13,315 nucleotides of DNA, from positions 2,693-16,007 of the forward strand of contig JALVWI010000054.1 in the NCBI GenBank assembly GCA_027038335.1, read 5' to 3'. Of the stretch, positions 7,474-13,315 are shown one piece after another. Source of the stretch: Campylobacterales bacterium. Its GTDB lineage: Bacteria; Campylobacterota; Campylobacteria; Campylobacterales; JALSKU01. Under the pieces are notes generated by a model that searched no databases, was not told where the DNA came from, and saw only the letters and a list, made by a program, of their open reading frames with translations. Position 1 is the stretch's first letter; each line of letters begins with the position of its first letter. A program made the translations under genes and the position numbers.

Positions 7474-7530
7474 TTACCTTAAGTTAAGCTACGATATAAT
7501 ACTAAAAAATATTTAATAATTGGGTTAAAG
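7474..7530. promoter_or_regulatory. Divergent promoter region between serB and the MTHFR-family gene
   Basis: The only divergent intergenic region in the window. A perfect plus-strand TATAAT at 7495-7500 lies 30 bases before the ATG of the MTHFR-family gene. The minus strand reads TAGTATTATAT over nearly the same bases, so a serB promoter would overlap it. A perfect palindrome, CTTAA-G-TTAAG, at 7478-7488 sits beside both and could be an operator, but it also provides part of the serB ribosome site. Confidence 0.5.
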
Positions 7531-8451
7531 ATGATAGAGAATTTTATAAAAAAATTACATAGTGATAGTTTTTTAAGTTTAGAAGTTACACCGCCTCATG
7601 CACCTACTATTGATAATATTATACAAGATATTAAAAAATACAAGCTAGATACACTAGTTGACGGTTTTAGCACAACAGACAATCCTCTTGCAAGATTGAA
7701 ATATGACTCAATGTTTTCTGCCCTTAAATTACAACAAATATTTCAAAAAGTTTGTATCACAACTATGAGCATGAGAGATAGAAACAAAATAGCTCTCCAA
7801 TCAGATCTTCTTGGAATGAATGATTTTGATTTAAGAGTTGTCCTCGCACTGACCGGAGATCCTGCAAGATCCAGTGATCAACCAAATGCAAAAGCAGTCA
7901 ACGAAGGGAGAAGTACGCTTCTGCTTGATATGATAAAATGTTTCAATTCAGGTATTGACTACTCTGGAAAACCTTTCAAAATAGTACCAAAAAAAATATA
8001 TCCTTTTGCGGTAACAAATGCTTATGCAAAAAATAGTAAAATTCTATATAAAAATATGCTTACAAAACTTTCACACGGAGCAAGAGCCATCATAACACAA
8101 CCTGTTTATGATAAAGAAAATGCAAGACTACTTTTGGAAATTTTTAAAGAAGCAAAAAGAGATACTAAGTTTTTAGAAAATGATCCGGTATTGATACTTG
8201 GTTTTTTTCCTATAACAAGACTAAGAACAGCACAATTTTTAAACTCACATGTACCCGGCATCCATGTACCGAGTTATTGGATGGAAAAGTTGTTAAAAGC
8301 AAAAGAAATTTCTTCTGAAGAAGAGTTAAAAACAGGCATAGAACTTAGCAAAAAGACTTTTGATGACATTTACAATATAAATAAAAAAATACACCTTATG
8401 TCAGCAAATCATTTTGAGATCATAAAAGAAATACTTGTCAGTGTTTGTTAA
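7531..8451 (+). CDS. Methylenetetrahydrofolate reductase family protein
   Basis: FAD-dependent barrel protein of the MTHFR family. A classical member reduces 5,10-methylene-tetrahydrofolate to the 5-methyl form used to make methionine. The 306-residue length fits the catalytic barrel. Visible motifs: SLEVTPP at 16-22 with E18 where MetF has its catalytic glutamate, DNPLAR at 50-55, RDRN at 82-85, LQSDLLG at 89-95, ALTGDPA at 106-112, ITQPVYD at 188-194, GFFPI at 224-228, and a C-terminal KIHLMSANHFEIIKEIL. The DNP, RDRN, LQS-LLG and TGDP set is, from memory, closer to the MTHFR half of homocysteine-methyltransferase/MTHFR fusions (YitJ type) than to E. coli MetF. Whether this is the organism's main MetF is therefore open. 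The start has only a weak GGGTTAAAG before it. It is the sole plus-strand gene and ends in the hairpin shared with cheW. Confidence 0.82.
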   Translation: MIENFIKKLHSDSFLSLEVTPPHAPTIDNIIQDIKKYKLDTLVDGFSTTDNPLARLKYDSMFSALKLQQIFQKVCITTMSMRDRNKIALQSDLLGMNDFDLRVVLALTGDPARSSDQPNAKAVNEGRSTLLLDMIKCFNSGIDYSGKPFKIVPKKIYPFAVTNAYAKNSKILYKNMLTKLSHGARAIITQPVYDKENARLLLEIFKEAKRDTKFLENDPVLILGFFPITRLRTAQFLNSHVPGIHVPSYWMEKLLKAKEISSEEELKTGIELSKKTFDDIYNINKKIHLMSANHFEIIKEILVSVC

Positions 8452-8477
8452 TATTTTGATAAATACTAACAAACACT
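8440..8477. terminator. Long hairpin between convergent MTHFR-family gene and cheW
   Basis: The arms AGTGTTTGTTA and TAACAAACACT are perfect inverses. With five further pairs after one A-C mismatch the stem is 17 positions with a four-base loop (TGAT). The left arm contains the last codons and the TAA of the plus-strand gene. Downstream on the plus strand is CTGTTTTTAATTTT, a moderate T-run. On the minus strand the exit is less T-rich. It is most likely a terminator for the plus-strand gene and possibly for both. Confidence 0.65.
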
Positions 8478-8484
8478 AACAAAC
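8465..8484 (+). repeat. Tandem 10-base direct repeat overlapping the hairpin
   Basis: ACTAACAAAC occurs twice in a row. The left arm of the hairpin can pair fully with the first copy, or over eight bases (GTTTGTTA with TAACAAAC) with the second, giving two mutually exclusive foldings. It may simply be a duplication of one terminator arm. Confidence 0.6.
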
Positions 8485-8495
8485 TGTTTTTAATT

Positions 8496-9002
8496 TTAAA
8501 AATCCCGCTTTAACAATACATTTACATTTATAATAGTTACTATACTATCATCCATCTTTCCGATACCGAAAATCATATTGTTGCTACCTTCATCTTTGTT
8601 GAAAGTTTCCGGTGGAGTTTCAATGTCAGACTGATTTATTCTGATAGCTTTCGTAAGTCTATCTATAACAAATCCGGCTTCATTATTTTCGGTTTTTATT
8701 ACTATATATCTAGTATCCTCATTTTGGGCTATCGGAGGAAGTCCAAATTTTCTTCTAAGATCTATCAAGGGCAAAATACTTCCTCGTAGATTGAAAACTC
8801 CTAAAACATAATCAGGTACACTGGGAACTTTTGTACACTCTATAGGCTTTATGATTTCTTGAATATTGAGTATCGGAACAGCCAACTCTTCATTGCCGAC
8901 TATAAATCCGACAAGTTGCATTACATTTTCACTATCTTTTTTATCATCACTATTTTGTTGCTCTTGCTGCTTTTGTAAAATTGATTTTAATTTTTCACTC
9001 AT
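8496..9002 (-). CDS. cheW: Chemotaxis coupling protein CheW
   Basis: Scaffold that links chemoreceptors to the CheA kinase. The 168 residues hold one CheW domain (about 27-168), with VGFIVGNEELAVPILNIQEI at 31-50, the receptor/CheA-contact motif VFNLRGSILPLIDLR at 69-83, GFVIDRLTKAIRI near 110-122 and a final IINVNVLL. The first 26 residues are a charged, glutamine-rich extension (KQQEQQNSDDKK) with no recognised role. It is the last gene of cheV-cheA-cheW, three bases after cheA, with TATGGAG inside the end of cheA as ribosome site. Its 3' end meets the convergent gene at the hairpin. The assignment is clear. Confidence 0.95.
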   Translation of the reverse strand: MSEKLKSILQKQQEQQNSDDKKDSENVMQLVGFIVGNEELAVPILNIQEIIKPIECTKVPSVPDYVLGVFNLRGSILPLIDLRRKFGLPPIAQNEDTRYIVIKTENNEAGFVIDRLTKAIRINQSDIETPPETFNKDEGSNNMIFGIGKMDDSIVTIINVNVLLKRDF

Positions 9003-9005
9003 TTT

Positions 9006-11345
9006 CTACTCCATAGGAAATTTTAAATTTTTCTTAACAACATTTGCCAAATACTCTAATGAATAAGGCTTAGTTATATACTCTGTCATTCCTACTTCAA
9101 CACCTCTCATTCTATCAGATTTTGAGGTTCTTGAGGTAACTGCTACTAGAGGAAGATATTTATATCTTGAATATTTTCTAATCTCACCTGCAAGTGTATA
9201 TCCATCCATTCTAGGCATTTCTATATCAATTAAAACAATATCAAAGTTTTTTTCACCTGATTTTAACATTTGTAGTGCTTCCACTCCATTGGTAGCTTCA
9301 GTTATATTAACCCCCAAAGGTCCTAAAGCTTTTTGCATGATCGTTCTATCAGTTTTACTATCATCAACTATAAGTACATTATAATCACTCGGATCTTTTT
9401 TGACATTACTAGTTTGTTCTTCAGTAACTTTTTTAATACTACCGTTTGTCTCTTTTGCCAATTCCATCAAGGCACCTACATCAACTATCAAAGTTACTCT
9501 TCCATCACCCCTTATAGTAGCACCGGCTATCCCTTTTATGCCTTGTAGATAATCGCCTAGCGACTTGATAACGATCTCTTCCTGTCCGACAAGAGTATCT
9601 ACTACTACACCTAATTTTGATTCAGCCAAAGCTATAACAACGATATAAAGATTTTCACCACTTTCAAAAACTTCCTCAATACCGAAAACATCTGAAAGTC
9701 TAACAAGAGGAAGTATCTCCTCTCTAAGTCTTAAGACATCATTTCCCTCTATAGAGTATATCTCTTCAGCAGGAACTCTAACAGTTTCTAGAACAGATGA
9801 TAACGGTATAGCGAAATACTCTTCTTGTGCTCCGACCAATAATGCTTGAATAATTGCCAAAGTTAAAGGAATTTTTAACTTGATAATAGTACCTTTTCCT
9901 TTTTCACTATCTATATCAATAATACCGTTTAATTTCTCTATATTGGTCTTAACGACATCCATTCCTACGCCTCTTCCTGAAACATTAGTAACTGCTGCGG
10001 CAGTAGAAAATCCCGGCTTAAATATAAGTGCAAATGCTTCTTTTTCACTTAGATTGTCTGCTTCTCTTTCAGTGATGATACCTTTTTCCAAAGATTTTTG
10101 GATAAGCATATCAGAATCAAGCCCTTTTCCGTCATCAACAACTTCTATAACTATAGAGTTACCCTCATTATAAGCTTTTAGTTCTATTGTGCCGTGTTCT
10201 GGTTTGCCCATAGCAAGTCTAGTCTCAGCATCTTCTATGCCATGATCACATGAATTTCTTATAATATGAACTAACGGATCACCTATCTCTTCTATGATAG
10301 ACTTATCAAGTTCAGTCTCTTCTCCTGAAATTTTAAGCTCTATTTGTTTACCAAGTTCACGAGAAAGATCTCTTACCATTCTTGGAAATTTATTGAAAAC
10401 TTTAGCGATCGGCAACATCCTTGTTTTCATAACTGCTATTTGAAGATCAGTTGTAACTATAGAAACTGAAGATACTACTTGATTTAATTCTTCTAAAAAT
10501 TTTTCACCCTCATATCTCTCTTCAACATCATCATATATCTTTAAAAGTCTATTTTTACCAAGAACTAGCTCACCTATAAGATTCATAAGATGATCTAGTC
10601 TTTTTACTTCAACTCTTATAGTTTGCTCTAGCGTACTACCGCTACTTTTTTTTACCGCATTAGCGCTACTTTTTTTCTTGGGAGTTGCAGGTTTTTTTGT
10701 AGGAGCAGAAGCTTTTGCAGGCTCTTTTTTAGCCTCTTCTTTTGGTTTACTTTCTACTTTCTTCTCTTTTTTCTTTTTCTTTTTTTCTTCTCTTTTTTCT
10801 TGTAATAGTCTCTCTATCTCGGCTTCAACTTCTTCATCACTCATATCAGAATAATCCGGTTCCTCTTCCGGTTCACTATCTTGAACAATTTCCGGCTCTT
10901 TTTCCTCTTCTATTTCATTTTGCGATGAAGACTCTTGAGCATCTTCTATCTCTTCACCTTTAGATATTGCATCAAGCCTTTTACAAACAGGATGTATATC
11001 GATCTCATCATTTTGATCGCTGCCTGTATCTCTTACACTATAAAGTAGAGCTTTCATCATATCAATAGATTCTAAAACTGTGTCCATAACCAAAGGAGTA
11101 ATGCTAAGCTCTCCTTTTCTAGCTTTATTAAGTACATCTTCCATATGATGGGTAAGCTCGGTTAAAGTATCAAGATTTAAAAAGGAACTTGACCCTTTTA
11201 TAGTATGGGCTACTCTAAAAATAGAGTTTAAAAGCTCCAAATCTTCAGGATTGTTTTCAAGCTCAACCAAATCCTGATCAAGTTGTTCTATTAGCTCAAA
11301 TGCTTCTATTAAAAAATCTTCTAGTATTTCTTGCATATCATCCAT
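9006..11345 (-). CDS. cheA: Chemotaxis histidine kinase CheA with C-terminal receiver domain (CheAY)
   Basis: Autophosphorylating kinase of the chemotaxis array. Domain order in 779 residues: P1/Hpt with phospho-accepting H47 (AHTIKGSSSF); a long charged linker (about 130-236) rich in Glu, then Lys and Ala/Pro, where no CheY-docking P2 can be recognised; P3 dimerisation (about 237-300); P4 ATPase with N box HIIRNSCDHGIE (360-371), G1 DDGKGLD (404-410), F box FKPGFST (442-448) and G2 GRGVGMD (457-463); the P5 CheW-like domain (about 495-630); and a receiver domain (about 655-775) with D661/D662, phospho-acceptor D707 in LIDIEMP, T737 and K759. The receiver fusion is normal in Campylobacterota, where it may act as a phosphate sink. 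The ATG overlaps the cheV stop (TAATG) and has AAGGAAG before it. Confidence 0.97.
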   Translation of the reverse strand: MDDMQEILEDFLIEAFELIEQLDQDLVELENNPEDLELLNSIFRVAHTIKGSSSFLNLDTLTELTHHMEDVLNKARKGELSITPLVMDTVLESIDMMKALLYSVRDTGSDQNDEIDIHPVCKRLDAISKGEEIEDAQESSSQNEIEEEKEPEIVQDSEPEEEPDYSDMSDEEVEAEIERLLQEKREEKKKKKKEKKVESKPKEEAKKEPAKASAPTKKPATPKKKSSANAVKKSSGSTLEQTIRVEVKRLDHLMNLIGELVLGKNRLLKIYDDVEERYEGEKFLEELNQVVSSVSIVTTDLQIAVMKTRMLPIAKVFNKFPRMVRDLSRELGKQIELKISGEETELDKSIIEEIGDPLVHIIRNSCDHGIEDAETRLAMGKPEHGTIELKAYNEGNSIVIEVVDDGKGLDSDMLIQKSLEKGIITEREADNLSEKEAFALIFKPGFSTAAAVTNVSGRGVGMDVVKTNIEKLNGIIDIDSEKGKGTIIKLKIPLTLAIIQALLVGAQEEYFAIPLSSVLETVRVPAEEIYSIEGNDVLRLREEILPLVRLSDVFGIEEVFESGENLYIVVIALAESKLGVVVDTLVGQEEIVIKSLGDYLQGIKGIAGATIRGDGRVTLIVDVGALMELAKETNGSIKKVTEEQTSNVKKDPSDYNVLIVDDSKTDRTIMQKALGPLGVNITEATNGVEALQMLKSGEKNFDIVLIDIEMPRMDGYTLAGEIRKYSRYKYLPLVAVTSRTSKSDRMRGVEVGMTEYITKPYSLEYLANVVKKNLKFPME

Positions 11346-12301
11346 TACGCTTCCTTCTTACCATTGATATGAGATTTGACAACTCTGGCTATTTCACTAT
11401 AAAATTCAGGGGCATCAAATTTGGTCAAGTATGCCTCTCCTCCTGCTTCTTTTCCTCTCATTTCACTAAAATGATCACTAATAGAAGAGTTAAATATAAG
11501 TGGAATATCAGCAAATCTCTCATCTTCTTTTAATTTTGCTGCAAAATGAAATCCATCCATTTGCGGCATCTCCACATCACTTATAATGATTTTCAATTCT
11601 TTTTTAACATCTTCACCATATACATTATATAACTCTTCAAGCTTTTCAAGAGCACTTATACCGTCTTTTGCTTCTATGGGTTTCATTCCCATTTTAGCAA
11701 GTGCATCTTTCATCAATTTTCTAGCAGTACTGCTATCATCAACTACTAAGGCTGAACCGCCTAGTTGTTCTATCAAATTATCTTCTAAGTCAATATTTGG
11801 TTGATAAATTCCTAACTCTTCCATAATAGTTTCAAGATCAAGTATTAAAAGTACCTCATCATTTTCTATCTTAGTAACTCCGGTTATTTGAGCTTTGTCA
11901 AGTACACCGTTACCCATCGAAAAACTACCTGATTCTATATCTTTCCAACTAATTCTTCTTATTCTTTTTGCCTCATGTACTATAAAACCTATGAGCATAG
12001 AGTTAAATTCCGCTATTAAAACCCTAGGTTTTATATCAATATCTTCAGGAACTTTTATGCCCATCCATTTTGCAAGATTGATAACAGGTATCACAACACC
12101 TCTTAGATCAAAAATCCCTTCTACAAAATCAGGAACATTCGGAATCTCTGTAATATTAGGTATTTTAATAATTTCTCTTACTTTTACAACATTTACTCCA
12201 TAAATACCTTCATATACTTTATCACCATCTTTTTTAAAAATACGAAAGTCAACAAGCTCCATTTCATTGGAACCCACTTGTAAAACATCTTGTTTTTTCA
12301 C
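11345..12301 (-). CDS. cheV: Chemotaxis protein CheV (CheW-receiver fusion)
   Basis: Adaptor coupling receptors to CheA, with an activity set by phosphorylation of its receiver. The 318 residues have a CheW domain (about 14-165), including VNVVKVREIIKIPNI (36-50) and IFDLRGVVIPVINLA (63-77), then a receiver domain (about 183-312) with D188/D189, phospho-acceptor D242 in ISDVEMPQMDG, NSS at 271-273 and K294. The start codon is GTG at 12301, supported by a strong AAAAGGAG eight bases upstream; the next in-frame Met (M14) would cut into the domain. It is the first gene of cheV-cheA-cheW. Its leader contains a second, similar ribosome-site/start unit and a possible 10-codon ORF. The 99-base gap before it is the longest in the window, so the promoter of the chemotaxis unit probably lies there, but I see no convincing -10. 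Confidence 0.96.
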   Translation of the reverse strand: MKKQDVLQVGSNEMELVDFRIFKKDGDKVYEGIYGVNVVKVREIIKIPNITEIPNVPDFVEGIFDLRGVVIPVINLAKWMGIKVPEDIDIKPRVLIAEFNSMLIGFIVHEAKRIRRISWKDIESGSFSMGNGVLDKAQITGVTKIENDEVLLILDLETIMEELGIYQPNIDLEDNLIEQLGGSALVVDDSSTARKLMKDALAKMGMKPIEAKDGISALEKLEELYNVYGEDVKKELKIIISDVEMPQMDGFHFAAKLKEDERFADIPLIFNSSISDHFSEMRGKEAGGEAYLTKFDAPEFYSEIARVVKSHINGKKEA

Positions 12302-12357
12302 TTTAAAATCTCCTTTTCGTTAAAGCAAACTTCATTGAAAATTCCTCTCGCTAAAGC
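12299..12357 (-). repeat. Imperfect duplication of a ribosome-site/start unit upstream of cheV
   Basis: On the minus strand GCTTTAGCGAGAGGA-ATTTT-CAATG (12357 down to 12333) is followed by GCTTTAACGAAAAGGAGA-TTTTAAAGTG (12326 down to 12299). About 22 of 28 aligned positions agree, with three one-base gaps. Each unit holds a purine-rich Shine-Dalgarno and a start codon; the second is the true cheV start. Confidence 0.6.
12303..12335 (-). CDS. Possible 10-codon leader ORF of cheV
   Basis: ATG at 12335 has AGAGGA eight bases upstream and opens MKFALTKRRF followed by TAA. The stop ends one base before the cheV GTG (TAA-A-GTG), and the ORF runs through the cheV Shine-Dalgarno. If translated, it could couple or gate cheV translation. 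It is very short, has no homologue I know of, and may be chance within a repeated element. Confidence 0.25.
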   Translation of the reverse strand: MKFALTKRRF

Positions 12358-12375
12358 TTTGCCCAAAAGACAAGA

Positions 12376-12398
12376 AATAAAATCATAAAGATTTTATT
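12376..12398 (-). terminator. Possible weak terminator after the LpxH-like gene
   Basis: AATAAAATC and GATTTTATT form a perfect nine-base inverted repeat with a five-base loop just after the stop codon of the LpxH-like gene. The minus strand continues TTCTTGTCTTTT. The stem has a single GC pair, so termination would be weak. It could also mark the upstream edge of the cheV leader repeat. Confidence 0.35.
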
Positions 12399-12400
12399 AT

Positions 12401-13141
12401 TTATAACTCCTTTTGCAAGGCAAATTGTACTTTTTCAAATCTTAAATGAGATTGTACAATAATAAAACTTTTATTGCACGCAAAAGATGGAATATTTATA
12501 TATTTTTTCTTTTTTTTAAATTTTATTTGAATACCTTGATGAAAATGACCCTCTGCAATAACTTCAATATCTGTTTTGATAAATTTATCTACTCTTTTTA
12601 GAATAATATTTTCAAAATTATTAATGTGCTTACATAATTTTTTATCATACTGTGAATCTATAATTTTTTTAGATATAAAACCGTTTAAAATACTATCTAC
12701 AAAAGAGACAAATGATAAAAAAACTTTTGAACGTATAATGGTAGTATAAAAGGTATAGGTAAAAGATGTAATTTTATCACCATGCAAAAGCAAAACTTTT
12801 TTACCTTGCATACTAAAAAGCACCGGTTGCTCATTATAAGAAAAATTTTTAACTTTTGGAAAAAGTTTTTTCAAATTAAAGTCATGATTGCCGTCAAAAT
12901 AAAATATTTCTATTTTATTGGATATTTTATTTATCAAATCTATATATTTTTGATTTGTTTTTTGAGTATATTTTACCCCCCCGACAAGAAGATCAAAAAT
13001 ATCACCCATCAGAAAAATTTGTGTCGGTTTTAAAATACCTTGTTCAATTTGCAACAAAAACTGATAAAAACCATCTCTTTTTTCATTGACATGGGCATCA
13101 GCTACAAAAAAAGCACCCTCTTTTATAACATTATGGAACAT
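12401..13141 (-). CDS. LpxH-like calcineurin-type metallophosphoesterase (probable UDP-2,3-diacylglucosamine hydrolase)
   Basis: Probably cleaves UDP-2,3-diacylglucosamine to lipid X and UMP in lipid A synthesis at the inner membrane face. The 246 residues carry every metal-binding motif of the family: DAH at 15-17, GDIFD at 46-50, GNHD at 84-87, HGD at 120-122 and GHFH at 198-201. Length is like LpxH (about 240). Other Campylobacterota use a distinct phosphoesterase-fold enzyme called LpxJ, so the exact subfamily is uncertain, and another phosphoesterase role is possible. ATG at 13141 puts the first motif at residue 15 and overlaps the argC stop by 11 bases; a GTG at 13180 would overlap by 50. 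No clear Shine-Dalgarno is visible, suggesting coupling to argC. A G7 run encodes Gly54-Gly55 and the first base of Val56, and the C-terminal part has a lysine run from an A-rich stretch. Confidence 0.78.
   Translation of the reverse strand: MFHNVIKEGAFFVADAHVNEKRDGFYQFLLQIEQGILKPTQIFLMGDIFDLLVGGVKYTQKTNQKYIDLINKISNKIEIFYFDGNHDFNLKKLFPKVKNFSYNEQPVLFSMQGKKVLLLHGDKITSFTYTFYTTIIRSKVFLSFVSFVDSILNGFISKKIIDSQYDKKLCKHINNFENIILKRVDKFIKTDIEVIAEGHFHQGIQIKFKKKKKYINIPSFACNKSFIIVQSHLRFEKVQFALQKEL
12976..12982 (-). repeat. G7 homopolymer inside the LpxH-like gene
   Basis: Seven consecutive G on the coding strand, the longest G/C run I see in this AT-rich window. It lies four residues after the GDIFD metal motif. 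Loss of one G makes the next codon TAA. Gain of one G gives a TAA 17 codons later. Either would remove most of the active site. Confidence 0.85.
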
Positions 13142-13315
13142 AGGCAATAACAGGTATCCCCATATCTTCCTCAAATCCACTCATTATGTTGGCATTTACA
13201 ACCGCGCCTGAAGATGAACCCTTTAGTATATTATCTATCGTAGAACAGATATATAGATTTGAGTTTGATTTTTTAGCAAATATATCACAAAAATTCGTTC
13301 CGGCAACTGATTTCA
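13131..13315 (-). CDS. argC: N-acetyl-gamma-glutamyl-phosphate reductase, C-terminal part (cut by window edge)
   Basis: Only the last 60 codons are inside the window. The reading frame gives SVAGTNFCDIFAKK, then STIDNILKGSSSGAVVNANIMSG and ends GIPVIAYVP before TAA at 13131-13133. GTN-CDI and DN-KG-SG-AV-N-N-M-G match the C-terminal end of ArgC, the NADPH enzyme that makes N-acetylglutamate semialdehyde in arginine synthesis. The catalytic cysteine lies outside the window. The stop overlaps the start of the LpxH-like gene by 11 bases, so the two are probably co-transcribed. Confidence 0.85.
   Translation of the reverse strand, partial: KSVAGTNFCDIFAKKSNSNLYICSTIDNILKGSSSGAVVNANIMSGFEEDMGIPVIAYVP

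Noticed and set aside
9006..9390. CheA receiver domain as an unusual fusion
   Set aside because: CheA with a C-terminal receiver is the standard form in Campylobacterota, so it is diagnostic rather than novel.
10742..10963. Plus-strand reading frame of 73 codons with a very hydrophobic product opposite cheA
   Set aside because: It is the antisense of the Lys/Glu-rich CheA linker, whose purine tract reads as Phe/Leu/Ser on the other strand. No ribosome site or homology is seen.
11586..12203. Two plus-strand frames of 72 and 102 codons opposite cheV
   Set aside because: They are antisense shadows of cheV, whose own frame has complete CheW and receiver motifs; neither has a ribosome site.
12505..12520. 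A-AAA-AAG slippery heptamer in frame near the end of the LpxH-like gene (dnaX-type frameshift)
   Set aside because: The heptamer is in phase, but a -1 shift gives only about 12 residues before a stop. No stimulatory hairpin or upstream Shine-Dalgarno stands out, and A-runs are common in this AT-rich genome.
13142..13180. GTG at 13180 as the start of the LpxH-like protein
   Set aside because: It would add 13 residues before the conserved first motif and overlap argC by 50 bases. The ATG at 13141 gives the usual family length.

Overview
The window is AT-rich, tightly packed bacterial DNA from the Campylobacterota (epsilonproteobacteria). Three things point there: the cheV-cheA(REC fusion)-cheW cluster, the gene neighbourhood pheA-lysA / lptF-G-like / pth-rplY / tal-serB (the same types of genes that I recall lying near each other in Campylobacter and Sulfurimonas relatives), and T-rich promoters with TATAAT -10 boxes and no obvious -35. 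I cannot assign a genus. A free-living Sulfurimonas- or Sulfurovum-like organism is a reasonable guess.

Layout, left to right: pheA (2-1072), lysA (1072-2274), an LptF/LptG-family permease (2325-3392), pth (3439-4032), rplY/ctc (4032-4568), a PilT-type ATPase (4612-5781), tal (5792-6787) and serB (6847-7470) all lie on the minus strand. A methylenetetrahydrofolate-reductase-family gene (7531-8451) is the only plus-strand gene. It is divergent from serB and convergent with cheW. The minus-strand chemotaxis genes cheW (8496-9002), cheA with a C-terminal receiver (9006-11345) and cheV (11345-12301) follow, then an LpxH-like metallophosphoesterase (12401-13141) and the 3' end of argC (13131 to the right edge). 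There is no gap over 100 bases between genes. I saw no rRNA, tRNA, CRISPR array, insertion sequence or prophage gene.

The genes look like ordinary core functions: phenylalanine, lysine, serine and arginine synthesis, one-carbon and pentose-phosphate metabolism, translation upkeep, LPS synthesis and transport, pilus retraction and chemotaxis signalling. On transcription: cheV, cheA and cheW form one tight unit; rplY-pth and lysA-pheA are coupled through TAATG junctions; serB-tal-pilT probably run together.

The unusual material is mostly in the small spaces. Two arrays of a degenerate 7-bp repeat (consensus CNARTYA on the minus strand) sit directly before the lptF/G-like gene and before tal. 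The end of pth carries a short hairpin inside a tail that looks like an acquired intergenic repeat. Upstream of cheV a ribosome-binding-site/start unit is imperfectly duplicated, making a possible 10-codon leader ORF that ends one base before the cheV GTG. The LpxH-like gene has a run of seven G that would switch the gene off if it gained or lost one base. A near-perfect 17-bp hairpin separates the convergent MTHFR-family gene and cheW. None of these is proof of a new system; the repeats, the cheV leader and the G7 tract are the best leads.
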